NCBI GenBank assembly: GCA_038396625.1
Contig: CP121688.1
Span: forward strand, 1,240,001-1,304,000
From: G038396625 sp038396625
GTDB lineage: Bacteria; Bacillota; Clostridia; Peptostreptococcales; Thermotaleaceae
Length of the DNA: 64,000 bases
Direction: 5' to 3'
In this document: piece after piece, positions 33,861-43,118 of the stretch
How positions within the stretch are numbered: position 1 is the first letter of the stretch
Layout: every line of letters begins with the position of its first letter
Notes under the pieces: generated by a model
The model's input: the letters and a program-made list of their open reading frames with translations, nothing else
Databases searched by the model: none
Told to the model about the DNA's origin: nothing
Made by a program: the position numbers and the translations under genes

Positions 33861-35057
33861 ATGAAAAAATTTGGTAGAAAGTTTAACTTAATGATGGCAG
33901 TAATGCTAATTACTGTATTGGTACTAGCAGGATGTGCGAAAACAGAGCCGGCTACTACTGAAGAGCAGCCAGCAGAACAAGCGGCAGCAGAAGATGTGAT
34001 AAAAATAGGTGTATTTGAACCATTAACAGGTGCAAATGCAGCAGGTGGCGCGATAGAGCTTGAAGGAATGGAGCTAGCAAATGAGCTTTATCCAGAAGTA
34101 TTAGGAAAGAAAGTGGAACTTGTTGTTGTAGACAATAAGTCTGATAAGGTGGAAGCTGCAAATGCTGCCGCAAGATTAATTGAAAAAGAAAAGGTAGCTG
34201 CAATTATCGGAAGTTGGGGAAGTTCATTATCGATGGCAGCTGGAGATGCAGTGAGAAATGCAGAGGTGCCAGCCATAGGGGCTTCTTGTACTAATCCATT
34301 AGTAACATTAAACAATGATTATTATTTTAGAGTTTGCTTTATTGATCCTTTCCAAGGTACAGTTATGGCAAACTATGCGATCAACAAGTTAGATGCCAAG
34401 ACAGCAGCAATTATCCAAGAGATATCATCAGACTATTCTGTTGGACTTGCTAAATTCTTTACAGATGCATTTAAAGAGCTTACAGGCAATGAAAATGCTA
34501 TTTTAGGAAGTGCCAGCTATAACACTGGAGATCAAGATTTTACTGCACAGCTTACAAATATCAAACAATTAAATCCAGATGTTATCTTTGCTCCTGGTAA
34601 CTTTACAGAATCTGCGTTATTGATTAAGCAGGCAAGACAGTTGGGTATTGAGATTCCGATTCTTGGAGGAGATACTTGGGAAACACCTGAATTCATAGAA
34701 ATTGGTGGAGAAGCTGTTGAGGGCACTGTATTATCAACGTTCTTTACATCAGAAGTACCAATTACCGAAATGTCTAAGGAATTTTTAGATGCCTATAGAG
34801 CAAAATATAATAAAGAACCTGCTTCTGTTACTGCACTTGGATTTGACGCATATATTATGCTTCTAAATGCCATAGAAAAAGCAAATTCTACAGATCCAAA
34901 AGCAATTAGAGATGCCTTAGCAGAAACCACAGATTTTATGGGGGCAGCAGGTATTATTACACTTGATGAAAATGGAGATGCCGTGAAGAGTGCGGTAATA
35001 AAAGTTGTAAAAGACGGTAAATTTACATACCTTGATACTGTTGAACCAATTAAATAA
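33861..35057 (+). CDS. Branched-chain amino acid-type ABC binding lipoprotein (orphan)
   Basis: 398 residues from ATG 33861, directly after AAAGGGGGAG; an in-frame ATG at 33828 lacks this site. Lipobox VLAGC (Cys about residue 25), Glu/Ala-rich linker, then a LivJ-type fold: IKIGVFEPLTGANAAGGAIE, ELANELYPE, IIGSWGSSLSMAAGDAV, and FITALGFDAY-like region near the end (VTALGFDAYIMLLNAI). It should capture an amino acid or similar ligand outside the membrane. No permease or ATPase genes adjoin it, so it must share a transporter encoded elsewhere or serve as a sensor. Confidence 0.88.
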   Translation: MKKFGRKFNLMMAVMLITVLVLAGCAKTEPATTEEQPAEQAAAEDVIKIGVFEPLTGANAAGGAIELEGMELANELYPEVLGKKVELVVVDNKSDKVEAANAAARLIEKEKVAAIIGSWGSSLSMAAGDAVRNAEVPAIGASCTNPLVTLNNDYYFRVCFIDPFQGTVMANYAINKLDAKTAAIIQEISSDYSVGLAKFFTDAFKELTGNENAILGSASYNTGDQDFTAQLTNIKQLNPDVIFAPGNFTESALLIKQARQLGIEIPILGGDTWETPEFIEIGGEAVEGTVLSTFFTSEVPITEMSKEFLDAYRAKYNKEPASVTALGFDAYIMLLNAIEKANSTDPKAIRDALAETTDFMGAAGIITLDENGDAVKSAVIKVVKDGKFTYLDTVEPIK

Positions 35058-35070
35058 CGATAAAATTAAA

Positions 35071-35103
35071 AAATCCTCTATGTATATTTTGCATAGAGGA
35101 TTT
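35071..35103 (+). terminator. Terminator of the LivJ-like gene
   Basis: AAATCCTCTATG/CATAGAGGATTT, 12-bp perfect stem, then TTT; 14 bases after the stop. Confidence 0.88.
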
Positions 35104-35187
35104 TTTAATTTTATAGAACATTTCTGTGACCATGTAATATTATATACTGCAAAAATGAGATGAATGGAAAAGACAGGAGGTGAAGAG

Positions 35188-36042
35188 ATGATAGGTTTCA
35201 AAAGCAAGGATCGCTCTATTATGGTGCAGGTGTTATTGAGCTATCTAATCCTATCCATGGTTTTTGTTGGGCTTCTATTTCATAAATTTGATTTGATTTA
35301 TCATTTAGAAAAACAGACTTATGAGGAGATTGCCAATAGTATAGGTCAGAATATTGAATATAGTGAATTGAATGGAGAATTAGAAGAGATCATGCGTACC
35401 TTTGAAGATGAAAAACAAGTTATTGAGAAAAAAACGATTTTCAATTTCATTACAGGATGTCTTGTAACCATAGCAATTAGTCTAGCAAGTCTCAATAAAA
35501 TCATTAAAAATTCCAAGAGTCTATGGAAGGAGTTTAATCATTACAAAGAAAGAATACAAGAGGATGAGGAAAAAGAACCTGATCGTAAAGAATATCTACA
35601 TGAAAAAGAGATGTGTTTTAAAATAGATGAGACAACCTATACTTGTACGGAAATAAAGGAAATTATCCAGCAAATTCATGAATGCAAGGAAGATAAAGCA
35701 GAATTAAAACATGAGGAGACAATGATTGAAGAAATGACATTGATGCTGATTGATCAATTTATTCAAATACTCAGTCAAACCACCTATTATACGCATCAAA
35801 TTTACCATGACAAAGAACAGCTGGCTACTGCAGTAGATGAGATTAAAAAAGGCATCACACAAATTTCACAAATACGTTCATTACAGGAAAACATAGAGAC
35901 TGGCTACAAGGATGAAGAAATGGTTGTAGCAGTTCATCAGATGAATTCAGGCATTGAAGAAATGAATGAATTATTAATGCAGCTAGAGAAAAAAATAAAG
36001 GGACTAGAGAGGAATATACAGAAATATCATCCACCTAAATAA
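35188..36042 (+). CDS. Two-helix membrane protein with long coiled coil, unknown
   Basis: 284 residues from ATG 35188 (AGGAGGTG 5 bases upstream). Two membrane segments (about residues 9-30, VLLSYLILSMVFVGLLF, and 90-110, FITGCLVTIAISLASL) flank an extracytoplasmic loop of about 55 residues. The remaining 170 residues are charged, helical and coiled-coil-like, with a pattern (ATAVDEIKKGITQISQIRSL ... VAVHQMNSGIEEMNELLMQL) reminiscent of the signalling helices of methyl-accepting proteins but without a recognisable hairpin tip or HAMP motif. Possibly a sensor or scaffold. Not recognised as a family member. Confidence 0.7.
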   Translation: MIGFKSKDRSIMVQVLLSYLILSMVFVGLLFHKFDLIYHLEKQTYEEIANSIGQNIEYSELNGELEEIMRTFEDEKQVIEKKTIFNFITGCLVTIAISLASLNKIIKNSKSLWKEFNHYKERIQEDEEKEPDRKEYLHEKEMCFKIDETTYTCTEIKEIIQQIHECKEDKAELKHEETMIEEMTLMLIDQFIQILSQTTYYTHQIYHDKEQLATAVDEIKKGITQISQIRSLQENIETGYKDEEMVVAVHQMNSGIEEMNELLMQLEKKIKGLERNIQKYHPPK

Positions 36043-36043
36043 A

Positions 36044-36073
36044 ATTCAGATGGAGTAAAAACTCCATCTGAAT
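36044..36073. terminator. Bidirectional terminator
   Basis: ATTCAGATGGAGT pairs with ACTCCATCTGAAT, loop AAAA; between convergent stops at 36042 and 36080. Confidence 0.82.
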
Positions 36074-36079
36074 GCTATT

Positions 36080-38017
36080 TTATAGAACTTCGAATAGATT
36101 TCTTTTGTAAATAGTATATAAATCTTTTAGTTCGTTGATTTTGCTGGCCATTTCTAACTGTAGTCTAGATGCAGCCGGATAATCCTGGGTATCTATAGCT
36201 TCTCTAATCTGCGTAAACAAAGATTTTTTGTTTAGACGATCTTTCATCAAATAATATCTCAGATGATTAATCTTTTCCCAATTTACTACGTCTAAATCCG
36301 AGGCGTTTTCAGTTTTGTGTAGTTTTTTACAGTTTCTTACAAAATCCATGTTATCAGGAATAATTCTATTATACAACTCCGTAGCCCATTGAGATAAGAT
36401 ACCCACTTTGTAAGAATTAATGATTGCTTCATTAAAAACATTTCCTTCAAGCAAAACAGATTTTTTTTCTGGATATTGGTCAAAATGAACAACATTATCC
36501 CATACTGTTGCTGGAGGTGTACCAAATAAAGCATTACGTTCTTCTTCTGTATAGTCATCAAATACATTTTCTTCGCTTCGATAGGCTCTATCTTTTTCTA
36601 GATAAAAGCTTGGTTCTCCAGCTCTTTTAGAGAAATCTGATTCTAATTCTGCAGAAGTTCTGCCATTTTTTAAAGCAACTTTTATACCATCTAACATGGC
36701 TTGATAAGCAGAAGCTAATACAAGATACGTATTACTTGTTGGGTTTGGGGAACGTAACTCAAACCTTGTAGCCATAGGATTTGCCATATCTCGTATCAAA
36801 CCTACTAAAACTGTTCGATTTCGTGAAAGAGTATCTGCCGAATGACCTACAGAAGCAACGATACATACGGGAGCCTCAAAGCCTGGTTTTAAACGGTTGA
36901 ATGCATCGTTTGTGGATGTAACAAAGGGGTTGATTACTTCATAATTTTTAAGCAATCCAAGTAAGGCACCCCATCCAATAGGATTCATAAAGTCTTTTTT
37001 CATATCAACAGGGGCAAATAGATTCTTTATTTTCCCATTTTTTAGTTTAAGAGCGACACTGACATGGGTGTGTTCACCATTTCCTGCAACACCTTCAATA
37101 GGTTTAGCCATAAAAGTTACATCTAATCCATTGGCAATAAATACATCCTTTACTACATCACGGGAAATGAGTTCGTTGTCCGCTGCTTGTAGTGCAGTAC
37201 TGTATTTCCAATCGATCTCAAGCTGTTCCATAATATGATCAAAACTTCCGTTTCCTGTAAGCTTAGCAGTAACGCCGCCTACTTCTTTATGTCCCATTTC
37301 TGCATCTAATCCATAATAATCTAAAAATAATAGGGACTGCTCCATTGCAGTTCGTACTGGGCCGATTGTTCTTTTCCAATATTGTTCCTTCAATACTTGA
37401 GAAGTAGACAGTTGTTCGATATCTGCTTTGTCATCGGGTGTTTTTACCCAAAACTCAAGCTCAGTAGCAGAAGTAAGTACGATATCCTCTATGTCATCAG
37501 GCGATTGAATTTCTAAACTTTCCCAAACATAAGGTGAATCTTTTATCAATGCCAGTAATTGTGTTTTAAAATAGTTGATAGCTTTTGAGAGGATAGAGCG
37601 AGAGTCGACTCGGTGAACACCGTTGTGAAGAAGAAAAGATGGAATTCTAAGGGTGCCGATAGGAAGGCCAGTAAGTGTATCAAGATGATCAAAATTGTAG
37701 TCTACAAACCAATTCACAGAGGGATCTGGAATCAAATCAACCTTTGCGTTATTTAAGGTAGCAATTTCAGGAAGGACAACACTAGAGCCATCTGTTTGCA
37801 CACCATAGCTTAAGAAGTCGTGGATATCTTTGAGAAATAAGCCCACTGGTATTTTTTCATCGGTATCATTTCCGCCTAAGTCTACACCTACCAAAGAAAC
37901 AAACTTAATTTCAGGATGTTGTGTCAATATAGAAGTAATTTCTTCTGGTGTATGCTGCGTTGGAGGAATAAGAAACAATAATTCACTATAATCGGAACAT
38001 AAACAGGATTTTAACAT
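36080..38017 (-). CDS. glnA: Glutamine synthetase, long (about 640-residue) type
   Basis: 645 residues, about 200 more than GSI. The catalytic core is recognisable: TELEFWVK (Glu metal ligands, about residue 190), GHKEVGGVTAKLTGNGSF, KPIEGVAGNGEHTHVSVALK (ammonium/glutamate site region), TSTNDAFNRLKPGFEAP, then RNRTVLVGLI and ELRSPNPTSNTYLVLASAYQ. The C-terminal 150 residues (helical, after about 495) and a distinct N-terminus are extra. It makes glutamine from glutamate, ammonia and ATP in the cytoplasm. Ribosome site AGAGGTGATC. Likely clostridial long-form GS; whether it is classic GSIII is unsure. Confidence 0.85.
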   Translation of the reverse strand: MLKSCLCSDYSELLFLIPPTQHTPEEITSILTQHPEIKFVSLVGVDLGGNDTDEKIPVGLFLKDIHDFLSYGVQTDGSSVVLPEIATLNNAKVDLIPDPSVNWFVDYNFDHLDTLTGLPIGTLRIPSFLLHNGVHRVDSRSILSKAINYFKTQLLALIKDSPYVWESLEIQSPDDIEDIVLTSATELEFWVKTPDDKADIEQLSTSQVLKEQYWKRTIGPVRTAMEQSLLFLDYYGLDAEMGHKEVGGVTAKLTGNGSFDHIMEQLEIDWKYSTALQAADNELISRDVVKDVFIANGLDVTFMAKPIEGVAGNGEHTHVSVALKLKNGKIKNLFAPVDMKKDFMNPIGWGALLGLLKNYEVINPFVTSTNDAFNRLKPGFEAPVCIVASVGHSADTLSRNRTVLVGLIRDMANPMATRFELRSPNPTSNTYLVLASAYQAMLDGIKVALKNGRTSAELESDFSKRAGEPSFYLEKDRAYRSEENVFDDYTEEERNALFGTPPATVWDNVVHFDQYPEKKSVLLEGNVFNEAIINSYKVGILSQWATELYNRIIPDNMDFVRNCKKLHKTENASDLDVVNWEKINHLRYYLMKDRLNKKSLFTQIREAIDTQDYPAASRLQLEMASKINELKDLYTIYKRNLFEVL

Positions 38018-38452
38018 AAGATCACCTCTTTGACGAAATTTTTACTATATTGAATGATTATAGCATAAATTAGAATTTTGTAAAGGTTTTAAAATAGGTA
38101 AAATCGTTTTCATAACGATAAAATTTATACATCTAATTTGTATAGAGAAATTTATATGGAGAGGACTTTTCTGTGGAAGACCTGTAAATGATTCTATGCA
38201 GAATATTTTGCAGGGAAGGACTTATAAGCTTTCTTAAAAACACAGATAGAAAATTGTGATTACGTTATCCATAGAATACAATAGACAAAATAACAAATTT
38301 TGTAAATAAATAATTTTTTATTCATAAATATGAATAAAAAAACATTACTAAAACACGAATATTCTAGATAAAAATATGATAATGATACGGAATGCGAAGG
38401 AAAACAATATCTAGCTACGGCATAAAAGTATTTGTATGCTTATAAAACAAAT
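38018..38452 (-). promoter_or_regulatory. 435-bp AT-rich gap holding the glutamine synthetase promoter
   Basis: On the minus strand TTTACA (38084-38079), 16 bp, TATAAT (38062-38057) lies 40 bases before the ATG. The rest (38090-38450) is very AT-rich; I see no gene, and no glnA-type T-box or GlnR site that I can defend. Confidence 0.55.
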
Positions 38453-39523
38453 TTACTTTTGTTTCCAAGTGGGTATCAAATTGATTTTTTGTAATGTGAT
38501 AAAAATGATGACCGTGATAGGGCCCATAATTAGTCCCCAAATACCTAGAAGCTTTAGACCCACATACATAGAAAAAAGTGTGACAAGAGGATAAAGACCA
38601 ATTGCTTTTCCTAAAATTTTAGGTTCAAGTACTTGTCTTATGACAATGATGATCCCATATAAAATGCTAATATGAATGGCTGTATCATAATGACCTGATA
38701 GCCCATGGAAAAGAATGAGTGGTATATAAACAAAGCCAGTGCCTAGGATAGGCAGTGCATCAATAATACTTGCTATAAGGGCAATGAGTACAGCGTAATC
38801 TAGACCAATGATGATAAGACCAATAGAGCTTTCTACAAAGGTAATGAACATTAAAATAACCTGTGCTTTGACATACCCCATAAGAGCAGACCATAGATCC
38901 TGTTTAAGAATTCTTCCTTTATATAAGCTGCTACGAGGAATGTGTGCAATGAAAAAGTTTTTAATTTGTCGTTTATCTCTAGCAATGAAAAATGTAGCAA
39001 TGATGGTTATGACAAGAAACAATAAAAAATTTGGGACACCGGACAAAAAACCTAAAAGGGAAGAAATAAATTTTCCTGTAAAATATGTAAAATTATCTAA
39101 CAGGGTATAAAAGCCTTTAAGTATAGATAAAGCAATATCAGAAGGTAAATTAATATAGAAAAATTCCATTTGTTCAGCCAAATCTTTGCTGTAAGCATAG
39201 ATTCTTTTAGAGTATTCAGGAAGCTGAATGGACAACGCTGTTAATTCCATAATGATAATTCCACCAATCAACACAATAATAGATCCTATAAGAATCACAA
39301 AACCAGTGATCACAATAAAAGTAGCAATATTACGAGAAAGTTTGAATCGGTCTGTCAAAAAATTAATGACAGGCTCTATCATGGATGCGATGAGCCATCC
39401 TAAAATAAAAGGGAGCGTATATTGAATTAAGGTGGTACATAGAAAATAAGCGCCTATAGCAAGTAGACACAGCATAAAAATCCTAAAAAAAATCGGCAAA
39501 TATTTTTCGAAATGCTCATTCAT
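38453..39523 (-). CDS. ytvI: YtvI-like sporulation membrane protein (AI-2E transporter family)
   Basis: 356 residues with about eight membrane segments, the size and spacing of the AI-2E/PerM family. YtvI-type features: N-terminal helices with LPFILGWLIASMIEPVINFL, central VKAQVILMFITFVESSIGLI, IDALPILGTGFVYIPLILF, and the closing LGIWGLIMGPITVIIFITLQ. In Bacillus and Clostridium YtvI is made during sporulation. Ribosome site AGAGGTG. Monocistronic. It could also be a general AI-2E-family permease; the spore assignment is from overall resemblance. Confidence 0.75.
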   Translation of the reverse strand: MNEHFEKYLPIFFRIFMLCLLAIGAYFLCTTLIQYTLPFILGWLIASMIEPVINFLTDRFKLSRNIATFIVITGFVILIGSIIVLIGGIIIMELTALSIQLPEYSKRIYAYSKDLAEQMEFFYINLPSDIALSILKGFYTLLDNFTYFTGKFISSLLGFLSGVPNFLLFLVITIIATFFIARDKRQIKNFFIAHIPRSSLYKGRILKQDLWSALMGYVKAQVILMFITFVESSIGLIIIGLDYAVLIALIASIIDALPILGTGFVYIPLILFHGLSGHYDTAIHISILYGIIIVIRQVLEPKILGKAIGLYPLVTLFSMYVGLKLLGIWGLIMGPITVIIFITLQKINLIPTWKQK

Positions 39524-39774
39524 AATAACACCTCTGGAGGATTATTTTGTGTTGCTTTAAATAAATTTTATTTAAAGAAAACTAACAATCAAAAATAAAT
39601 GAAAAATAAGCTGTAAAATAGTTTTTTTATCATTATATGTTTCAGTGATATAGATAGAAGTAGGATGTAAAAATCTTGAAACTAGAAGAAGAGATACTGC
39701 CATCATAAATAACTATTCAGAAATTTAGGTTAAAAAACTGCATGATATATATTTAAAAATATCAGACTATAAAT
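39524..39774. other. Intergenic, with an 11-bp AT palindrome
   Basis: CTTTAAATAAA-T-TTTATTTAAAG (39555-39577) is a perfect inverted repeat 32 bases upstream of the ytvI-like start. It is possibly an operator or simply AT-rich chance. No gene seen. Confidence 0.35.
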
Positions 39775-40179
39775 ATGCTAATACGATTTATGATTTATGG
39801 ATTAATCGGTTGGTGTATAGAAATTACATGGACAGGCTTAGGATCAGCTTTTTCTGGAGACAAAAAGTTGACAGGATATACCTATTTATGGATGTTTCCC
39901 ATATATGGTCTAGCAGTTCTCTTAGAACCAGTACATGACATGATTGTTAACTGGCCTTGGGTTTTGAGAGGAGGGATATGGATAGGGATGATTTATTTGA
40001 TTGAATATATTACAGGTTGGCTAATACAATCATATACAGGTAGATGTCCGTGGGATTATGGAAATACAAAATATGCCGTAAAGGGATTGATACGATTGGA
40101 CTATGCACCGGCATGGCTTTTAGCAGGTCTTTTATTTGAAAGAATACATGTTTTTTTAGATAGAATATTTCCTGTTTAA
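39775..40179 (+). CDS. CmpB-type (putative ABC-transporter type IV) membrane protein
   Basis: 134 residues, four membrane segments. The pattern FMIYGLIGWCIEITWTGLGS at the start, YLWMFPIYGLAVLLEPVHD, YLIEYITGWLIQ and the motif GRCPWDYGNTKYAVKGLIRLDY-like region (split here at CPWDY) match the ABC_trans_CmpB family. Function unclear; found widely in Firmicutes. No convincing ribosome site before ATG 39775, so the start is uncertain. Confidence 0.78.
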   Translation: MLIRFMIYGLIGWCIEITWTGLGSAFSGDKKLTGYTYLWMFPIYGLAVLLEPVHDMIVNWPWVLRGGIWIGMIYLIEYITGWLIQSYTGRCPWDYGNTKYAVKGLIRLDYAPAWLLAGLLFERIHVFLDRIFPV

Positions 40180-40192
40180 TCAAGAAATGAAA

Positions 40193-40223
40193 AAAATCCA
40201 GGAGCATAGCATCCCTGGATTTT
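40193..40223. terminator. Bidirectional terminator before murI
   Basis: AAAATCCAGG/CCTGGATTTT, 11-base loop; between convergent stops at 40179 and 40233. Confidence 0.8.
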
Positions 40224-40232
40224 ATTTAGATC

Positions 40233-41066
40233 CTAACGTTGGTCTTTGGCATCTAATATATCCAAATCAAAATTTTTAAAATCAATTTTAACATCTTCTT
40301 TACCAAAAATAGAAGCAATCATATTGATAAAGTTTTCCGATAAATCACTGGCATAAAATATATTATCAAAAGCTGGTTTGTCTGCTAATAAGTCTTTTTC
40401 TTCTAATGTCGCTTTGACACTGCGAATGATTTCAAAAGAAGGATCGATAATGTTTAATTGGGGATAAAGCTTTTCTATTGTAGGTCGAATCAAAGGATAA
40501 TGGGTACAGCCTAAAACGAGAGTATCTAGATTGTTTTTAGTAACAAATGCATCTAGATAATGTTTTACAGATAATTCCATAATATCATGATCAATAATCC
40601 CTTCTTCAATCAAAGGCACGAAAATGGGGCAAGGCTTATCAAATAAATGAAGCCTAGAATTATACCTACAAATAGATTTAATATAAGTTTTTTCGCGAAT
40701 TGTAACTTTTGTACCAATGATGCCGATTCTGTGATTTGGAGAACAAATTTGTGCAACTTTATAGGCAGCAGGTTCAATAATGCCTACAAAGGGAATATCC
40801 TTATATTGTGCAACCAATTCCTCAAGACAGGTAGAGGTAATGGTATTACATGCAATGACAATCATTTTTACCTGATTATGTATTAAAAAATCTACAATTT
40901 GTTTTGTAAAACTTTTAATGGTGGACTTTGCTTTTGAGCCATAAGGGGTTCTTGCAGTATCCCCGAAATATATTAGCCTTTCATTAGGAAGTTCTTTTAA
41001 TATATGAGGTATTGCTGTAAGACCGCCTACACCAGAATCAAAGACGCCGATAGGACGATTATCCAT
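40233..41066 (-). CDS. murI: Glutamate racemase
   Basis: 277 residues. Converts L- to D-glutamate for peptidoglycan. Motifs: IGVFDSGVGGLT (catalytic Asp region), IYFGDTARTPYG, VIACNTITS (first catalytic Cys about residue 74), VLGCTHYPLIRP (second catalytic Cys about residue 186). Ribosome site GGAGGGAGGAA precedes ATG 41066. Monocistronic. Confidence 0.95.
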   Translation of the reverse strand: MDNRPIGVFDSGVGGLTAIPHILKELPNERLIYFGDTARTPYGSKAKSTIKSFTKQIVDFLIHNQVKMIVIACNTITSTCLEELVAQYKDIPFVGIIEPAAYKVAQICSPNHRIGIIGTKVTIREKTYIKSICRYNSRLHLFDKPCPIFVPLIEEGIIDHDIMELSVKHYLDAFVTKNNLDTLVLGCTHYPLIRPTIEKLYPQLNIIDPSFEIIRSVKATLEEKDLLADKPAFDNIFYASDLSENFINMIASIFGKEDVKIDFKNFDLDILDAKDQR

Positions 41067-41217
41067 AAAATTCCTCCCTCCAAATTATGACAATTGCTAG
41101 GATGTAAGCATATTTTACAATATAAATATACTACATCATTCTATTCACATAATCAATATTTTATGTAGATAGACCATAAAATCTTAAAGGAAAGAAAAAA
41201 AGAGGCAAATGGTTACA

Positions 41218-42522
41218 TTATACCTCTTTTATATCATTAGCATCCTGAATATCACATTTTTTTTGGCATTCATTGAGTAAATCCTTTACCTTATCTCTAA
41301 ATAGAATGATACAGTCGTCTAAATCAGAATAGCCTAAAACAATGTCTTCTGCAAGAGCCCTACAGGAAGGAGAGCCACAAGCACCACAATCTAAGTCAGG
41401 TAATAATTTACATAAATAGTCTATTTTTTCCATCTTTTTCATAGCTTCCACAAAGTCATCGTCTAGTTTATGAACATTTTTAGGAAGAATTTTTTCTCTC
41501 AGTAAAAAATCTTTTATGGTTTTATTCAGCTTGATTTCTTTATTTTTCATATATTTATCTGAGAGTCTTCGAATTCTATTTCTAGCGACGAAGGGATTCT
41601 CCACTGTAAGAGATCCTCCCACACAGCCATTGATGCATGCTAAGCATTCAATAAATTCAATACCCTGCAGTTTCCCATTTTCTACCTCATCTAAAATGCT
41701 AATAACATTTTCAATACCATCTACACATAAATAATTTTTGATATTTAATGAATAGGTTTCTCCACCGGCTCTTGCCCAACCAATGGCTTTACCAGAATCA
41801 TAGAACTCCGTTTGAGAATTTTCTGGCTGATTTTTTAAATTTTTCTGTATGCAAGGATATACAGATTTAATTGAAATAATGCCATCCACATTGGTGTGAA
41901 GATTTCCTAAAGGATTTTTTACAGCTGTAATTTTAGCAGGGCAGGGACTAATAAAGAAGACCCCAATTTCTTTAGCAGATAGGCCTGTTTTTTCAATGCT
42001 TTTTTGCCTTGCTAACATAGCAGCCACTTCCATGGGAGACTCGATAGAAACAATGTGATCAATTAAAGTAGGAAATCTAACTTGAATGAGGCGTACGATG
42101 GCAGGACAAGAAGATGAAATCAATGGCAGTTTTTTTGCAGTCTTTAACATTTCACTTGTATAATTAGATACAATGTCAGCTCCTCTAGAAACTTCAAAAA
42201 CATCATCAAAGCCCACCATTTTTAGAGCAGATAAAATATTATGTGGATCAATACTTTCTTCAAATTGACCTAGCAGCGTGGGCGCAGGGAGTGCAACCTT
42301 GTATTTAAACTGGTGGATACTGTCTATCGGATCGGTAATGCTATTTTTTGCATGCTGTGGACAGATACGAATACATTCTCCACAGTCAATGCATCGCTCT
42401 TTGATAATTCTAGCTTTTCCATTTTTTACACGAATGGCTTCCGTTGGACATCTTTTAATACAATTGGTACAACCAATGCATTTATCTTCTTCCAAAACAA
42501 CAGAATGGAAATATTCGCGCAT
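41218..42522 (-). CDS. [FeFe]-hydrogenase-like iron-sulfur protein (putative sensor)
   Basis: 434 residues. N-terminal 2x[4Fe-4S] ferredoxin (CIGCTNCIKRCP, CIDCGECIRICP), then a fragment of the hydrogenase large-subunit fold (SSSCPAIVRLIQVRFP, FISPCPAKITA, ECLACINGCVGGS) and a C-terminal [4Fe-4S] site LPDLDCGACGSPSCRALAED as in the Fe-S domain of HydS/RnfB-type proteins. The H-cluster cysteine positions are partly kept, but the protein lacks the rest of a catalytic hydrogenase. Similar proteins occur in clostridial hydrogenase operons with DRTGG proteins and are thought to sense redox state or H2. The DRTGG gene lies 12 bases upstream. Confidence 0.85.
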   Translation of the reverse strand: MREYFHSVVLEEDKCIGCTNCIKRCPTEAIRVKNGKARIIKERCIDCGECIRICPQHAKNSITDPIDSIHQFKYKVALPAPTLLGQFEESIDPHNILSALKMVGFDDVFEVSRGADIVSNYTSEMLKTAKKLPLISSSCPAIVRLIQVRFPTLIDHIVSIESPMEVAAMLARQKSIEKTGLSAKEIGVFFISPCPAKITAVKNPLGNLHTNVDGIISIKSVYPCIQKNLKNQPENSQTEFYDSGKAIGWARAGGETYSLNIKNYLCVDGIENVISILDEVENGKLQGIEFIECLACINGCVGGSLTVENPFVARNRIRRLSDKYMKNKEIKLNKTIKDFLLREKILPKNVHKLDDDFVEAMKKMEKIDYLCKLLPDLDCGACGSPSCRALAEDIVLGYSDLDDCIILFRDKVKDLLNECQKKCDIQDANDIKEV

Positions 42523-42534
42523 ATAAGCTCCCCC

Positions 42535-42873
42535 CTATTCCCTTAAACCGTGACTATATAATAACCCACAGCATTTAAATAATTTATATTCTGTACTGAG
42601 TAATGCAATACCGTTGATAGATGCTAAACGGATCATTTCTTGCGAAGGTTTTTTATTTCGTACAAAGACAACTGCTTTGATATCCATCATTTCTGCTGTT
42701 CGGACAACTTGCAAATGATTTAACCCTGTTAGCAAAATAGAATGATCAATAGGATTTTTTAATACATCACTTAACAAATCGGATGCCTTACAGCTTTCGA
42801 TGGGTATATCTAAATCTATAGGATCACTATGAATGGTTGCAGATAAAATATCTATAATTTCTGATAATTTCAA
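42535..42873 (-). CDS. DRTGG-domain protein
   Basis: 112 residues from TTG 42873, chosen because GGAGGTG lies 9 bases upstream; the frame open to 42927 begins before this site. One domain of the DRTGG type: KLSEIIDILSATIHSD, KASDLLSDVLKNPIDHSILL, LNHLQVVRTAEMMDIKAVVF, VRNKKPSQEMIRLASINGIA. In Clostridia such proteins precede hydrogenase-like genes; function not established. Forms a two-gene operon with the Fe-S protein downstream. Confidence 0.78.
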   Translation of the reverse strand: MKLSEIIDILSATIHSDPIDLDIPIESCKASDLLSDVLKNPIDHSILLTGLNHLQVVRTAEMMDIKAVVFVRNKKPSQEMIRLASINGIALLSTEYKLFKCCGLLYSHGLRE

Positions 42874-43118
42874 ATTGAAATACACCTCCAATACAATTAT
42901 TATACTAATAGGTTTATAACTAATCAAATACTTTTCAAAAGTTTATTATTTATCAAGGAGATATAGATGAAGAATGCAAGTAGAAAAAACATTAATCATT
43001 GGAAAAATATGATAATATGTGTATAATATAGAATAAATTTATAAAATTTTTATTATAAATAGATGGAAGTGGTAATGCTATTGAGAAAGAGAATAAAGAA
43101 AGGAGTAAGAGAGAAAAG

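Noticed and set aside
39555..39577. AT palindrome before the ytvI-like gene as a defined operator
   Set aside because: Composed only of A/T apart from its end bases, so chance is likely in this AT-rich gap; listed only as a description of the gap.
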